A stretch of 64,000 nucleotides of DNA from Trichoplax sp. H2 (lineage: Eukaryota > Placozoa > Uniplacotomia > Trichoplacea), in NCBI GenBank assembly GCA_003344405.1, contig NOWV01000002.1, forward strand, positions 248,001-312,000, read 5' to 3'. The notes under the pieces are model-generated. The model saw only the letters and a list, made by a program, of their open reading frames with translations, was not told where the DNA came from and made no database searches. Shown in pieces: positions 54,209 to 64,000 of this stretch; the stretch's first letter is position 1; the number at the start of each line of letters is the position of its first letter. A program made the translations under genes and the position numbers.

Positions 54209-55656
54209 TTATCTAGCAGCTTGATATCGTTTAGCCTTTCTTTCTAATTTTTTCTGCTTTTTAGGATCAATATTTTCTTCTGGCGCAGGAGCAAAAAAGA
54301 ATGGTGACAAGATATTTACCCACAGTAGATAAAGAGCCCGTGCAGGTAACTATAAATATTCAAAAAAGAATCATAAATGGATATAAATGCAAGTACCTTG
54401 TACATATTATAAGCTAAATCATACGGATGCCGCTTTACTACAGTGTGGCATCTACTTAATGTTTTCTTAGTAAATTTAATTCAAAAAAAAAAATTTTGCA
54501 ATTTACCAGAAGCCACAAGAACCAGCAGTAAAACCATATTGCACTCGAGACTTGAACAATTGCCGTAAGTAGAATAATATCTTTCAAATGCCTAATTTAA
54601 TAAAATCTGTAATTACTATTCGATTTAAATAAATTTGATATTCATAAGTTGTAGCAATTTAATCTAAATGATTTATGCACTAAAATGTTCCAATTCGATC
54701 AACAGTTACGCACGATGAACAACATTTATACTAAGTTCTATCACAAACTCACTCTCCCATCCCAGATCCCATGTTAAGATCGAAGCCAGCATCAGCTAGG
54801 GTATTGCCTTCGAATACTGGTGTGCTCATAGAAGACATCGTATAGTAGGATACTGCAAGTGCTATATTGATTAGAAGCCATCCAGCCTATAATTTAAAAT
54901 AGTTAATAATCAATAACAAATTCTTATAATTCAAAATTCATGTTGACCATCAGAAAGTAATCACAATAATCCTACACAGCGTATTTTTAACTTAATCGTA
55001 GAGGAGAAATATTTTTTATATTTCTGATATAATCTTGGCATTTGAATCATATTAAAAAGGGATGTGCAGTACAAATTATCGCTATAGCTTCGGAATACGT
55101 ATACCGTATCAGCTTTGCAAATCTCAGATAAGGACAATTCAGTTTCTTTACAGAGTTGTTTTATAAACTGTTACATAGTGCATATCTAGTAGATCGAATA
55201 TGAGTAAAATATACGTATTCATGCTTTACTAGTAATATATTACCATAAAGAGAGATTTTAATTAGCTTAAAGGTGATCTATACATACTATGCAGCCAAAT
55301 GAGGAATCATAATTAGATAATACCAGTCGAAAAACAATGTTTAATCCCTACAAATATCAAAGAAAAGAGCAATAGACGTTAGTTATCCAGGAGAATTTGA
55401 GAATCACTCGAATTTAGAATTACAGTCTGATATAAGCTATGATTTAAATAATCGAGATTTGAGCGTATTTATTAATCGATCATTTCACTTCTTTTACATA
55501 TTTTGAAAAAGTATTATAGTTACAGGTGTTATTCGTTAAAATAATACTAACATTGCCAATTAGGATAACTTTTTTGTAGTAATCCAATGTTGCTATGTTA
55601 TCCTGATGTATTTCTTTTTGTCCTTTGGTTCTCTTCTTTCCCTTATTTGCCTGAGA
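54209..55656 (-). CDS. TMEM208: Transmembrane protein 208 (start exon not found)
   Basis: Five exons, transcript order: 55656-55552, 55347-55288, 54886-54753, 54591-54507, 54349-54209; 174 residues. It reads SQANKGKKRTKGQKEIHQDN, IVFRLVLSNYDSSFGC, AGWLLINIALAVSYYTMSSM, STPVFEGNTLADAGFDLNMG, HLKDIILLTAIVQVSSAIWF, LPARALYLLWVNILSPFFF and a basic tail KKQKKLERKAKRY. This matches human TMEM208 (173 residues) throughout, including LWVN and DLNM. TMEM208 is an ER membrane protein of the SRP-independent (SND) targeting route. Exon 1 begins in phase 0 at SQANKG, so only the start codon and perhaps a few codons are missing. A start exon as small as ATG alone is possible; ATG|GTAAAT at 56603-56601 is one candidate but is unproven. 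Confidence 0.93.
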
Positions 55657-57059
55657 CTGTAATAGCAAGTATAGCAATTTTATATTATTACATTAATTAT
55701 GAATTTTAGTTTTTATTCTCTGAAGCATAGATGTGACCAAAATAATTAATATTTGTTCGAGAATTACTTATAAGCAAGGTTACATTGCATTGCAATAAAT
55801 CGTAGTTGGAAGGATATTAGTCCATGCTATTCCAATAGACGAGCAAAAAATGATTTCTTTACAATTATGGTGACAAATTGATGATAGATTATGTGTCACT
55901 CTACTTTGTAATTTTCAAGAACAGCTTAAATTAGTAGTCTTAAGTTTACTCGATATTGCTCGATATTACTGTACTGTATAGCTGGCTATATACTGTTTAC
56001 GTAGATAGAAATTTAAGATCAATCAATCAATAATAACCCTATCATATACTTGTATGTATGATATTTTTATTCGGTTATGACGGTGACCTTCAATCTACTT
56101 ATTCTAAATATACAGTACTGTACTGTATTTCTAGTCTACCGAAGTAGTACGGTAATAGAGCCAAGCGAAATAATGATGGTATGTACAATTAATCGTGATT
56201 AGAGTCATTAAAGCTACGTTTATTAAGATAATTCACATCCATTATGATCATGAGCCTTGTCAATAGACTACAGCATTATCGTATCCTAAGCCCGTACAGT
56301 CCAAACTACACATTCTATAAGACGCTAATTTCTTACTGCTCCACTCATTTTCAGATCTAACGATGCGATATATAATATGAAAAGTATAAGAGAAAGCCAA
56401 GCTCGATTGGAATTTTGAATCTAGTGTACACTCATGAAGAATTAATATAAACAGAAGAACCTAGGCGTATTGGTTTACCTAGCGCTTTGAGGTTGTCGCA
56501 TTTCCGATCATCATTTGCATTAGCATATTACTATACTATGAATCATAGTCGATCTAGCTAAGGTCAGATGATATAAGCTACAATATAAGCCGTTCATTTA
56601 CCATGATTGCTTTCGTTTTACCAGTTGTAGTAGTCTTCCTCCATTGGTGATGCCAATCCCAGCACAGCCTTGAAGACCTTTTCCAATTGCGCAGGTGTCG
56701 ATGCAAGTTGCTTCTGATAGTCCTTGTACTACAGTACAGTACAGTACAGTACATGCATTTTACAATACCAGGTACTCTTCTTCGTTTTGTACTGTACACT
56801 GTACTAGATATGGACTGTGTATGAAATCCTGTGAAGTTGGTACGTATTAAACGTTAAACCCTAACCCACGTGTACAGTACTGTACAGTACACTGTACAGT
56901 GTACAGTACTGTACAGTACACTGTACAGTGTACAGTACTATACAGTACAGTATCTTGTAACTGGAACTTCTACTGTTTGCCACAAAGAATTGTGGGTAAC
57001 GAGGAAGATCTCCTTCTTTTCCTTCTGACGCAACGTGATAGACATCTTGATTTTCCATC
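55657..57059. other. Spacer TMEM208/FAU with GTAC repeats
   Basis: The TMEM208 start exon and the FAU promoter should be here. A minus-strand block at 56728-56618 follows a CTGTAG acceptor, encodes STPAQLEKVFKAVLGLASP and ends YYNW-stop. It looks coding but is an orphan; the only partner I can offer starts at 57045 inside the FAU leader on the opposite strand, with a GTAC-repeat-filled intron, and is doubtful. Pyrimidine-rich CTCCTTCTTTTCCTTCTGAC at 57010-57029 could be the 5'-TOP leader of FAU. Confidence 0.45.
56727..56955. repeat. Dense cluster of self-complementary GTAC-type repeats
   Basis: Runs of TACAGTACAGTACAGTAC (56730-56752), TTGTACTGTACACTGTAC (56787-56804) and a long block 56872-56955, in which the string from GTGTACAGTACTGTACAG to ACACTGTACAG is itself repeated in tandem. 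The motifs equal their own reverse complement. Confidence 0.9.
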
Positions 57060-58571
57060 ATGAATATTTTCTTGCGCGGCAATTCGTCTTACACCTACAA
57101 TTGTAGTCCAGCGACTACCATTGCTGATTTAAAGCATTACTTAAATGATAGAGAAGGACTACCAGTAACCGAGCAAGTTATTACTTATGGATTACAAGTA
57201 TTAGAAGACCACGTTACTTTGGCCGATTACGCCATCGAAGCCGACTCAACATTGAACGCTTTCGTACGATTACATGGAGGTTTGTACTTGCAGTTAATGT
57301 AGTGTTTACAATTTTGATCAACTCTATCCTATATAACTGTACTGTAGTAACTAAATGATGATGTTAATAGTGTTATAAAACTACTAGAGGATCTGGTAAA
57401 GTTCATTTGAAGCAGATTACGCAGATCGTATTCTTTTCATATAGTTTGCAATACTGTAATCTTATGGTTACGCTGTGCATCAGCCTCCGAATTCATACAA
57501 ACCATTATTATTCGGTAGCTTTCTCGATCATCTCTACAATCGCTATTCGTGCTTATGTTATGGATGAACAAAGCTGTTTGAACTTATAACATTAATCTAC
57601 TATATTTCATTAAATTCAGTGCTAATTATTCCTCTGGTGGTATCATGACATGTCTTGATCGCTTTTTTAGTCTAGTCAAAAGCATGGTGTGTACTGTACA
57701 GTGTACACACGTTAAGCAACACTGTATTATACTGACTGTACCGTAGAGTATATTAATTTCAAAGTTTTTCAATTTACAATTTTGCCTTTCAACTTTTCAT
57801 TTTTACGTAGTAGATATCTAAACGTTAAGCCATTTTATTGTCTGTATTTAGGTAAAGTACACGGTTCCTTAGCTCGTGCTGGTAAAGTCAAAAATCAAAC
57901 ACCAAAGGTATGCACATTGTATAGTATGGAATAACGATACTGCAGGTGGTAGTCAATCGTTGATGCAATGCTGTTCTTAAACTTTAACCCGAGTTTTGTT
58001 GGGAAAGTTTATGAACTTGAAAATTTCAGAGAGCAATCTGTTAATTTATCAGAACAACAAACCATAGTATATTACTTTCATGTAATATTCTCTGTCTTTG
58101 ACTCTATTTTCCACGCCGTTGGACATTCCTATGTATTTTTTTATTATAATATTGCTATAGACTATGGAAATATTATAGCGTTGTACCCGAATACTGAGCA
58201 AAATACTTTAATTGTTGTCAACTTAGGACTGATACTTACAGTAGTTATCTTTGCCAGTACTTTATTTCACCAAAATGATTAGTTCATCACAACAGAGCTA
58301 GTTGTTTCTTATTAGCAATCTTATAACAGATGGAATTAAGAATATAATCAATAAAGCTGCAGTTAGAAACATACGAATATATACAATGATTGCAGTCTCG
58401 TAAGTACGCTATGTCTGATTGATACTTTACTATCTTCATTAGGTTGAACAACAAGAAAAAAAGAAAAAGAAGACAGGACGCTCCAAACGTAGGATGCAAT
58501 ACAATCGCCGTTTCGTCAATGTTGTACAAGGATTTGGACGAAAGAAGGGACCTAACTCTAATAGCTCTTAA
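57060..58571 (+). CDS. FAU: FAU: ubiquitin-like protein fused to ribosomal protein eS30
   Basis: Three exons: 57060-57279, 57852-57907, 58443-58571; 405 nt, 134 residues (human 133). Residues 1-74 form a divergent ubiquitin-like FUBI domain ([15 protein letters not shown] to AFVRLHGG) ending in the Gly-Gly at which the fusion is cut. The eS30 part reads [18 protein letters not shown], then [40 protein letters not shown], nearly identical to human eS30, a 40S subunit protein. The first intron interrupts the codon of the second Gly of the cleavage site. The upstream CT-rich tract suggests TOP-type translational control, as for other ribosomal protein genes. Confidence 0.97.
57968..58282 (+). 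other. Open frame of 104 codons inside FAU intron 2
   Basis: The frame runs from an ATG in the intron to TAG and is hydrophobic ([32 protein letters not shown]). I recognise no family, and the AT-rich composition makes long Phe/Tyr/Ile frames likely by chance. It is recorded because it is the longest open frame in an intron of a recognised gene here. Confidence 0.25.
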
Positions 58572-60158
58572 AATACTGTAGTACACTCTCTAGCAACCTA
58601 TACTATGTAAGCTTGTACTCAATGTATAAACAAAAATTGGATTAAAAAGTTTGTTGCTATAATCATGTTGGTGATGAAAAGTTTTTGGCTGGACAAATTT
58701 ACTTCCATATCACCTATTGCACTATATAAAGTGCTGCATATCGTAATTGCTTACTAATATATTTGAACGATTGTATTGAGGAAAGAGTAATAAGAAAAAG
58801 AATATTCTTTACAACACTATAGTACTGTATTACTAATAGTAAAGTGAGATCTTTCTATGATGCTAAGCCATTTGGAAACGAGTCCAGTTGACGCTACGAA
58901 GTCAATGTTACAGCAAAATTTGAGACTTCAACAAACTAAGCAAATATGGCATCCCCCAAAAATAGACATTGTAACTAAACGATAATAACTCGACTATGGA
59001 GGAAGAAATGATTTCAGGATACTGTACATACTCTAAAATAGGTGAAAGACAATCTTCGTCTATGTGTCCTAGGACAGTTTACTGTACACATCATTGCAGT
59101 AGGTTAACCTTTGCAAATCTGCTGTATTGCATGATATCGGATATCGTATTATTTAGAAGAATGGCTACAATATGAAGTTGGAACTCTATGCTTCTGAGGG
59201 CGTAGAGATCCAAGATCACCTTCGAATCTATGTTCAAGGTGTGTCAATTTTGGGGGAAAATTGATTCAATTTATTGCATTTTTGTCTCGATCAGTTTTCA
59301 ACTTAACAGCACTAGAAAGCGATAGTCAAGTATCTTGTGTCCATGTTAACTTGAAGTTAAACCACGTGGTGAAGCCTTGTAGTGGAGTGTCTCGTTCATT
59401 CGATATCGTACAGTAATCCAAGTAGCGTAGTTTCAGGTCAGCAACGTTTGCTGAAGAGTGAGCTACAGTACGTGCATCGATTAATACAGTGTACAGTACA
59501 GTTGCATCAGCTCTGCACTGTACACTGTAGAGTACAGCATTTCATCGTAACACTAGTTCTGTATAGGGCGTCAATAAATCTACCTGGGGCCCCTGTAGTC
59601 TGTTGAACTGAAGAACGACGTCGTTTGAGGCTAGAGTGCTTTCACAAACTCTTCTAATGCATCATTAGTTAGGAACTATCTAACAGCAAAATGTCGACGA
59701 TGAAGTTGAGTGGACTACTTCGAAATGTCATGGTAAGATTATAATGTAATTAATGCAGTTATGAAGGGTCATCTCTATGGTACTTACACTGGTGTTCTAT
59801 TGGTGTTCATTCAAAATATTTCACAGTCTGTTTATGGTTTCATTACTGATATTATGGACAATATGTATGTTCTGTACATTTACCTCGAACAAAATGATAG
59901 ACGGTTAGCTCCATCAGCTTCGATACTGTACTGTAAATGCTCATTATGGGATATTTAATGAACTGTAATTCACTACTGGACAGCTTATTGATACAACTGG
60001 AACGGATCATAATCAACATTCTGTACCGTAAATCGATCATTTTGAGCAAATTAAATAACAATTATAATAGAATTAATGAACTAAAGGATTCTTAACGGTA
60101 TTTTTAATGAAAAGGAACTCCCGATAAACACCAACACACTTAGAAGCGAATCCAATAG
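58572..60158. other. Spacer FAU/BOLA3 with possible 5' exon
   Basis: The stretch 59691-59732 encodes MSTMKLSGLLRNVM and ends in a GTAAGA donor. It looks like the start of a mitochondrial presequence and could be BOLA3 exon 1, but it ends in phase 0 while the next BOLA3 exon needs phase 2, so an intermediate exon would be required. Another coding-like block, MKLELYASEGVEIQDHLRI at about 59172-59238 with a GTGTGT donor, has no partner. GTAC-type repeats occur at 59484-59531. Confidence 0.4.
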
Positions 60159-60828
60159 GTGGCTTCTATTGGCGAATAACGTATCACGACGATGCTTGTC
60201 TTCACAACCCGATTTAAAACAATCCAAAGGTGAACAACATATCAGCAGTATTTTGAAGGATACTGTAAACCCGTCTTATTTAGAAGTAAGAGATATATCA
60301 GGTAAGTCATGTTGTTATTTGCAATGGCATAGTTGTGGTTAAAGAGTTGCAATAGGATAGTGTCTATTATGAGACGTTCATTAATGCTAGATTCATTTAA
60401 TAATTGTCAAAACGATTTGTTCATACTCGTACAGGGGGTTGTGGTTCTATGTATGAAATTCTAATTCAATCCGATAATTTTAAAGGAAAGTCGATTATTC
60501 AACAACATAGAATGGTTAAAGAGGTACAATACCATAAAATCTTAGCATGTAGTCATACAAATCATTCTCTCTTCCGTGAAATTAGCATCTATTAAAATTT
60601 GATATATACGTATCAGTACAGTACATGTAATGGTTAAAACCGAACGTTGATAACTTAATGTTTACAACGTAATCTACTAGATAAGAGCCCATATCTCTTT
60701 TTTGTGCCCTAAAATATTTACTGAATACAATCAATATCTGTTTGGTTAAATAATGAATGCTACAGGCTCTCGCAGAAGAAATTAAGAATATGCACGGTTT
60801 AACTATTCGAACGTCAGTACCAAAGTAA
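60159..60828 (+). CDS. BOLA3: BolA family member 3 (5' end incomplete)
   Basis: Three exons: 60159-60301, 60435-60523, 60766-60828. The first visible exon has a basic, Ser/Leu-rich presequence ([13 protein letters not shown]), then [20 protein letters not shown]. The second carries [20 protein letters not shown] with the conserved Gly-Gly-Cys-Gly motif, then QQHRMVKE. The third reads [20 protein letters not shown] and stop. All blocks match human BOLA3 in order (GGCGAMYEI, QQHQMV, MHGLRIFTSVPK). BOLA3 works with GLRX5 and NFU1 in delivering [4Fe-4S] clusters in mitochondria; the Cys and the C-terminal His of MHG are the likely cluster ligands. The exon acceptor at 60158 requires an upstream exon in phase 2 that I did not identify. 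Confidence 0.93.
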
Positions 60829-63800
60829 ATCCATGCCGCCCTGTGTACTAATCCAATCGTTCTTGGAGATCGCTTCAACAACTCGTTTAATTCAGCTCTT
60901 AAATCGTCGTACTTCAGCGTTAGTATTTAGAGTCACTAAAGTCATTTATAATGCTGCTTATGGTAGTATCCTTGGCGATTGCTAAAGCGAAAAGACTCAT
61001 TCGATGCAGAATTCGTCTAATTTCACACGAGATAAATGGAACCAACATCTTTCAATTGTCTTCATTAAGATTGCGTGTTTTGTAGCAAATTCAGAGCTGT
61101 ATTACAATTTTTAAGCTATAGAAGGAATGAAAATTTCGCTAGTTACGATGCTGCAGTATTCACTATTAATATGAACAAATGAATTGACAAATCCTGAAAG
61201 GAGTGTACAATTCGTTAGGATTGTGTACAGAACATTCAAATTGTATTAATGCAATGGCGTTTATCTGAGTGATGATCATTCAGTACGGATGTTGTTTTAA
61301 TAAATTATCAATAGACAAGAAACTTCATTGATTTTAGAATTATAACTAGAACGATGGCCTGATACCTTTAAGGTATAGTCCATTCTTATTTTGCTGGAAT
61401 GTAAGAATCGGTATCAAGCGTAAGTAATAATAAAAAATAAAAGAGCACGCAACGATGTACAGTATATACGAATTTCCAATTTTACTATATCTCATACAAT
61501 AATGACAGTAGTCGCATACGATATATAGCTTTTATAATAAATACAGCATTGCACTAGCCATTCTATTAATTGCAGTTATATTTGCTATCTAGCCAAACTT
61601 GCCGGAGGCAACGATGACTTCATTCAAAACGCCAAGAGCGCTAATAATTATAATAACATACATGCTGGGAACAGATTTATTAGTAGTTTTATTGTTACTT
61701 GGGTATTTCTCTAGTTGCATCAATGATGCTACGTTTTTAACCTTCATATCTACTAATACATAATAGGCAGAGTACACGCTATACACACGGTGAAAGCTTC
61801 AATATTTCCTTATTTTAGCATTCGATTTTTAGAATCACAGCGTAAACGTAATACGATATACCCATTTTTGCATACTGTATATTCATGTTTATACGATATA
61901 CACTAATTAATTTATCTCAACCTAGGAAATACCATTCCATTTTCATAGCACAAAAAAGAGTACTGAAATTTGATCGTAATACCGTGGTTTAAATTAGGGA
62001 ATCAAGCTAGCTTTACATGAGCAGTGTGTGTTACAAGAAAGCTACCGGTTGACATTAGCCTTCAGGTACTTGGGTGATATTAGGGATTGCCACCTGTGCA
62101 AATTTTGTTACCCAGGCGATATGCGCGTTACTTACCGAATTCTGGTTTAAGTATCAAGCGAATAGTTCAAAGCTGTAATTATGTCACTTGCACTACAGTG
62201 GCATTTGTACCTGCATAAGCACCGCTAGCTACCTATTCAAAGTTTATTACTTATAGTGTCTGACAAAGGCAGAAATAGCGAATCTATATCAAATTTTACA
62301 ATTTGAGCAGCTTTGCAAAATGATATTTTGACAAGATTACAGCCCCAAGTGCACTGTATGAGTAAAGTAAGATAACGAACGGTGTTTTCAGTTGGAATTT
62401 GGACATATCCGGGATGGTTAGCACAGTTGTAGTACTGCACAGGAAAATGCAACAAAGCTGCAAAACGCTGTACAGTGGACAACTCGATCCAGTGAGTATA
62501 TGATTTACTGTACATCACTGCATAACAACTGCGAAAGAGCATTTCTATCGCTGTACAAAGTTCGTATATAGGTTCTGGATAAAATTTCGGAATTGGCCAG
62601 CACCCAAGCTATTCTTTAAATTAAATGCAAAGGAATTTATTGCCTTTATTATTCGTATCCTCTTAAGCAATAAAATTGAAAAAAAAAATGGATGCCTTCA
62701 TTTTAGTTTCCGATTTTCATTCATTTTTAAATTAAGAGACTTTTCGGATCAACATCAGTATACGGCTCCCCTTTTATTGTATATATAAAATCTACTGGAT
62801 CAATATCCATATACAATATAGTAATATCCTAATATACGAACACTTATCATATACCATTAAGTACTGTACATTCATAATGTACGACATCATGACGACATAT
62901 AGACGACATGCTATACATACATATAAAGACATTATCTCAATCTCATCTAAGACCTATAAATACCCTTGCAAGCTAACTCGTTGGTCCGTTCCTATGTTCC
63001 TGCTACCTCAAATTCCTTATCTATCACAACCATATCATTGTTAGCCTATAACTTGTATCTCAATAAAATCCTTTATACCTTCTATCATCGTCTACCTTAA
63101 AATATTTTACGCTACTTAAAGAAGATATTATATTATTACACACCAAGGACTACCACTAGAAAAAGGAATAGTAGTAGTCCATGGCAGCACCCAGAAGCAT
63201 TGGCAACGGCATAACTTCCACATTTAAAGTGCGCCTAGTTATTAACTAACCGTAAATGGTATTTTCTGTTGTCAGAATTTATCGAGAGCTATATCAAAAA
63301 TGAATTCGAGTATACTTCTATATAAAATTCTTTTACTGAGTGAATCACTTAGCCAGCCAATCCTAATTTACTGTTTAGTACTGCAGACATTTGCCCTACT
63401 TTGGTCAATCCAATTGTGTCCAACACTTCATTATGACAGTAGTAAAGCATGCAGATCTAAATTAAGTAATAATAGGACATTGCATTCCATTGCTTGTTAA
63501 GCTCTGCTTAGAAACAGTCCATTTACATCATGCATGTTATTCAAATTAATACGAGTGATTTCGAAAACAGACACGATACTGAGTAACTATTTTTCGCCAT
63601 TTTCTGCTCTGAAAAGTCCGTCCATCCGAGGAGTGTTAGTGGTCTAGCTCTTTTTTCTAGTAATTCTATGGCTGTTTTAACATGCAAAATGGACCAATCA
63701 AATCAATGCAATGCTATCCCAGATTGCTTTACAAACTATGTTTCAAACTATCCATTCTACTCTATACTGTACCCTATTAATGTTACAGTATATTGTGCTA

Positions 63801-64000
63801 TAGTAGACAAGGGAAAATAGGACTGTGGATTACCTTACTGCACACTGATGTGTACAGTGTACAGTGCATAGTACTGTACCCGACGACCAAGCAACGAGCT
63901 TTCAACTGTTTTTCTGCGTCGGTCCAAATATGATCTGCTGAGTGTTGATGATTCAAGCTAGAACTAAACTAGAAAAAAAAGAAATCAATTTCAAAGCGAT
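60829..64000. other. Terminal region, no gene supported
   Basis: A minus-strand block around 60918-60840 reads LRAELNELLKRSPRTIGLVH and looks coding, but it overlaps antisense to the end of BOLA3 further left and I found no partner. A frame at 61743-61589 (-) encodes a 52-residue peptide with one predicted membrane helix (MYVIIIISALGVLNEV); it could be a small membrane protein or chance. The frame at 62542-62237 (-) has no family features. GTAC-type repeats recur near 62470-62510 and 63850-63880. Confidence 0.4.

Noticed and set aside
58287-58586. Minus-strand 99-codon frame
   Set aside because: It is antisense to FAU exon 3, whose eS30 sequence is unambiguous.
62237-62542. Minus-strand 101-codon frame
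   Set aside because: It has no domain, no splice context and an unremarkable composition, and it includes a GTAC element. A chance frame is more likely.

Overview
This is nuclear DNA from an intron-rich, AT-rich eukaryote. Genes are split into many short exons by GT-AG introns. The recognisable genes have their closest counterparts in animals: TBC1D31, DUSP22, LYRM4, MRPS30, TRAPPC2L, PABPN1, FAM210B, an Aurora kinase, PANTS/C22orf39, RNMT, TMEM208, FAU and BOLA3. Compact genes, vertebrate-like exon content and complete animal gene sets point to an early-branching metazoan, and my best guess is a placozoan (Trichoplax/Hoilungia). The species is an inference; nothing in the window proves it. 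Exon joins were worked out by hand from splice consensus, reading phase and remembered family sequences.

Layout. 0-1.5 kb: a small unidentified minus-strand gene. 2.9-10.6 kb: complete 25-exon TBC1D31 (+). 14.8-17.7 and 20.1-24.3 kb: two tandem DUSP22/15-like phosphatases (+) with matching exon lengths, separated by degenerate tandem repeats. 26.4-28.4 kb: LYRM4/ISD11 (-), last exon not found. 29.0-29.7 kb: an alternating long/short tandem repeat. 30.5-31.6 kb: MRPS30 (-), one long exon, divergent from TRAPPC2L (+, 32.3-33.6 kb), which converges on PABPN1 (-, 34.8-36.5 kb). 38.3-39.5 kb: FAM210B (+), tail-to-tail with Aurora kinase (-, 42.0-45.1 kb). Between them a 20-N assembly gap is flanked by a duplicated segment. 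47.9-48.3 kb: PANTS (-). 49.0-49.8 kb: an unidentified 97-codon gene (+). 50.5-53.2 kb: RNMT (+). 54.2-55.7 kb: TMEM208 (-). 57.1-58.6 kb: FAU (+). 60.2-60.8 kb: BOLA3 (+). The last 3 kb hold nothing I can support.

The genes are housekeeping and do not form one system. Several are mitochondrial (LYRM4, BOLA3, MRPS30, FAM210B) or have mitochondrial-type motifs (PANTS). The others serve mRNA capping and poly(A) binding (RNMT, PABPN1), the small ribosomal subunit (FAU), trafficking/ER (TRAPPC2L, TMEM208), mitosis (Aurora) and centriole/cilium function (TBC1D31).

I found no novel multi-gene system. The most interesting points are conserved linkages (FAM210-Aurora-RNMT, DUSP22-LYRM4), the DUSP22 pair with a 21-nt myristoylation exon, a self-complementary TACTGTACAGTA-type repeat dispersed through the non-coding DNA, and a 45-bp-arm inverted repeat that would fold as a long hairpin.
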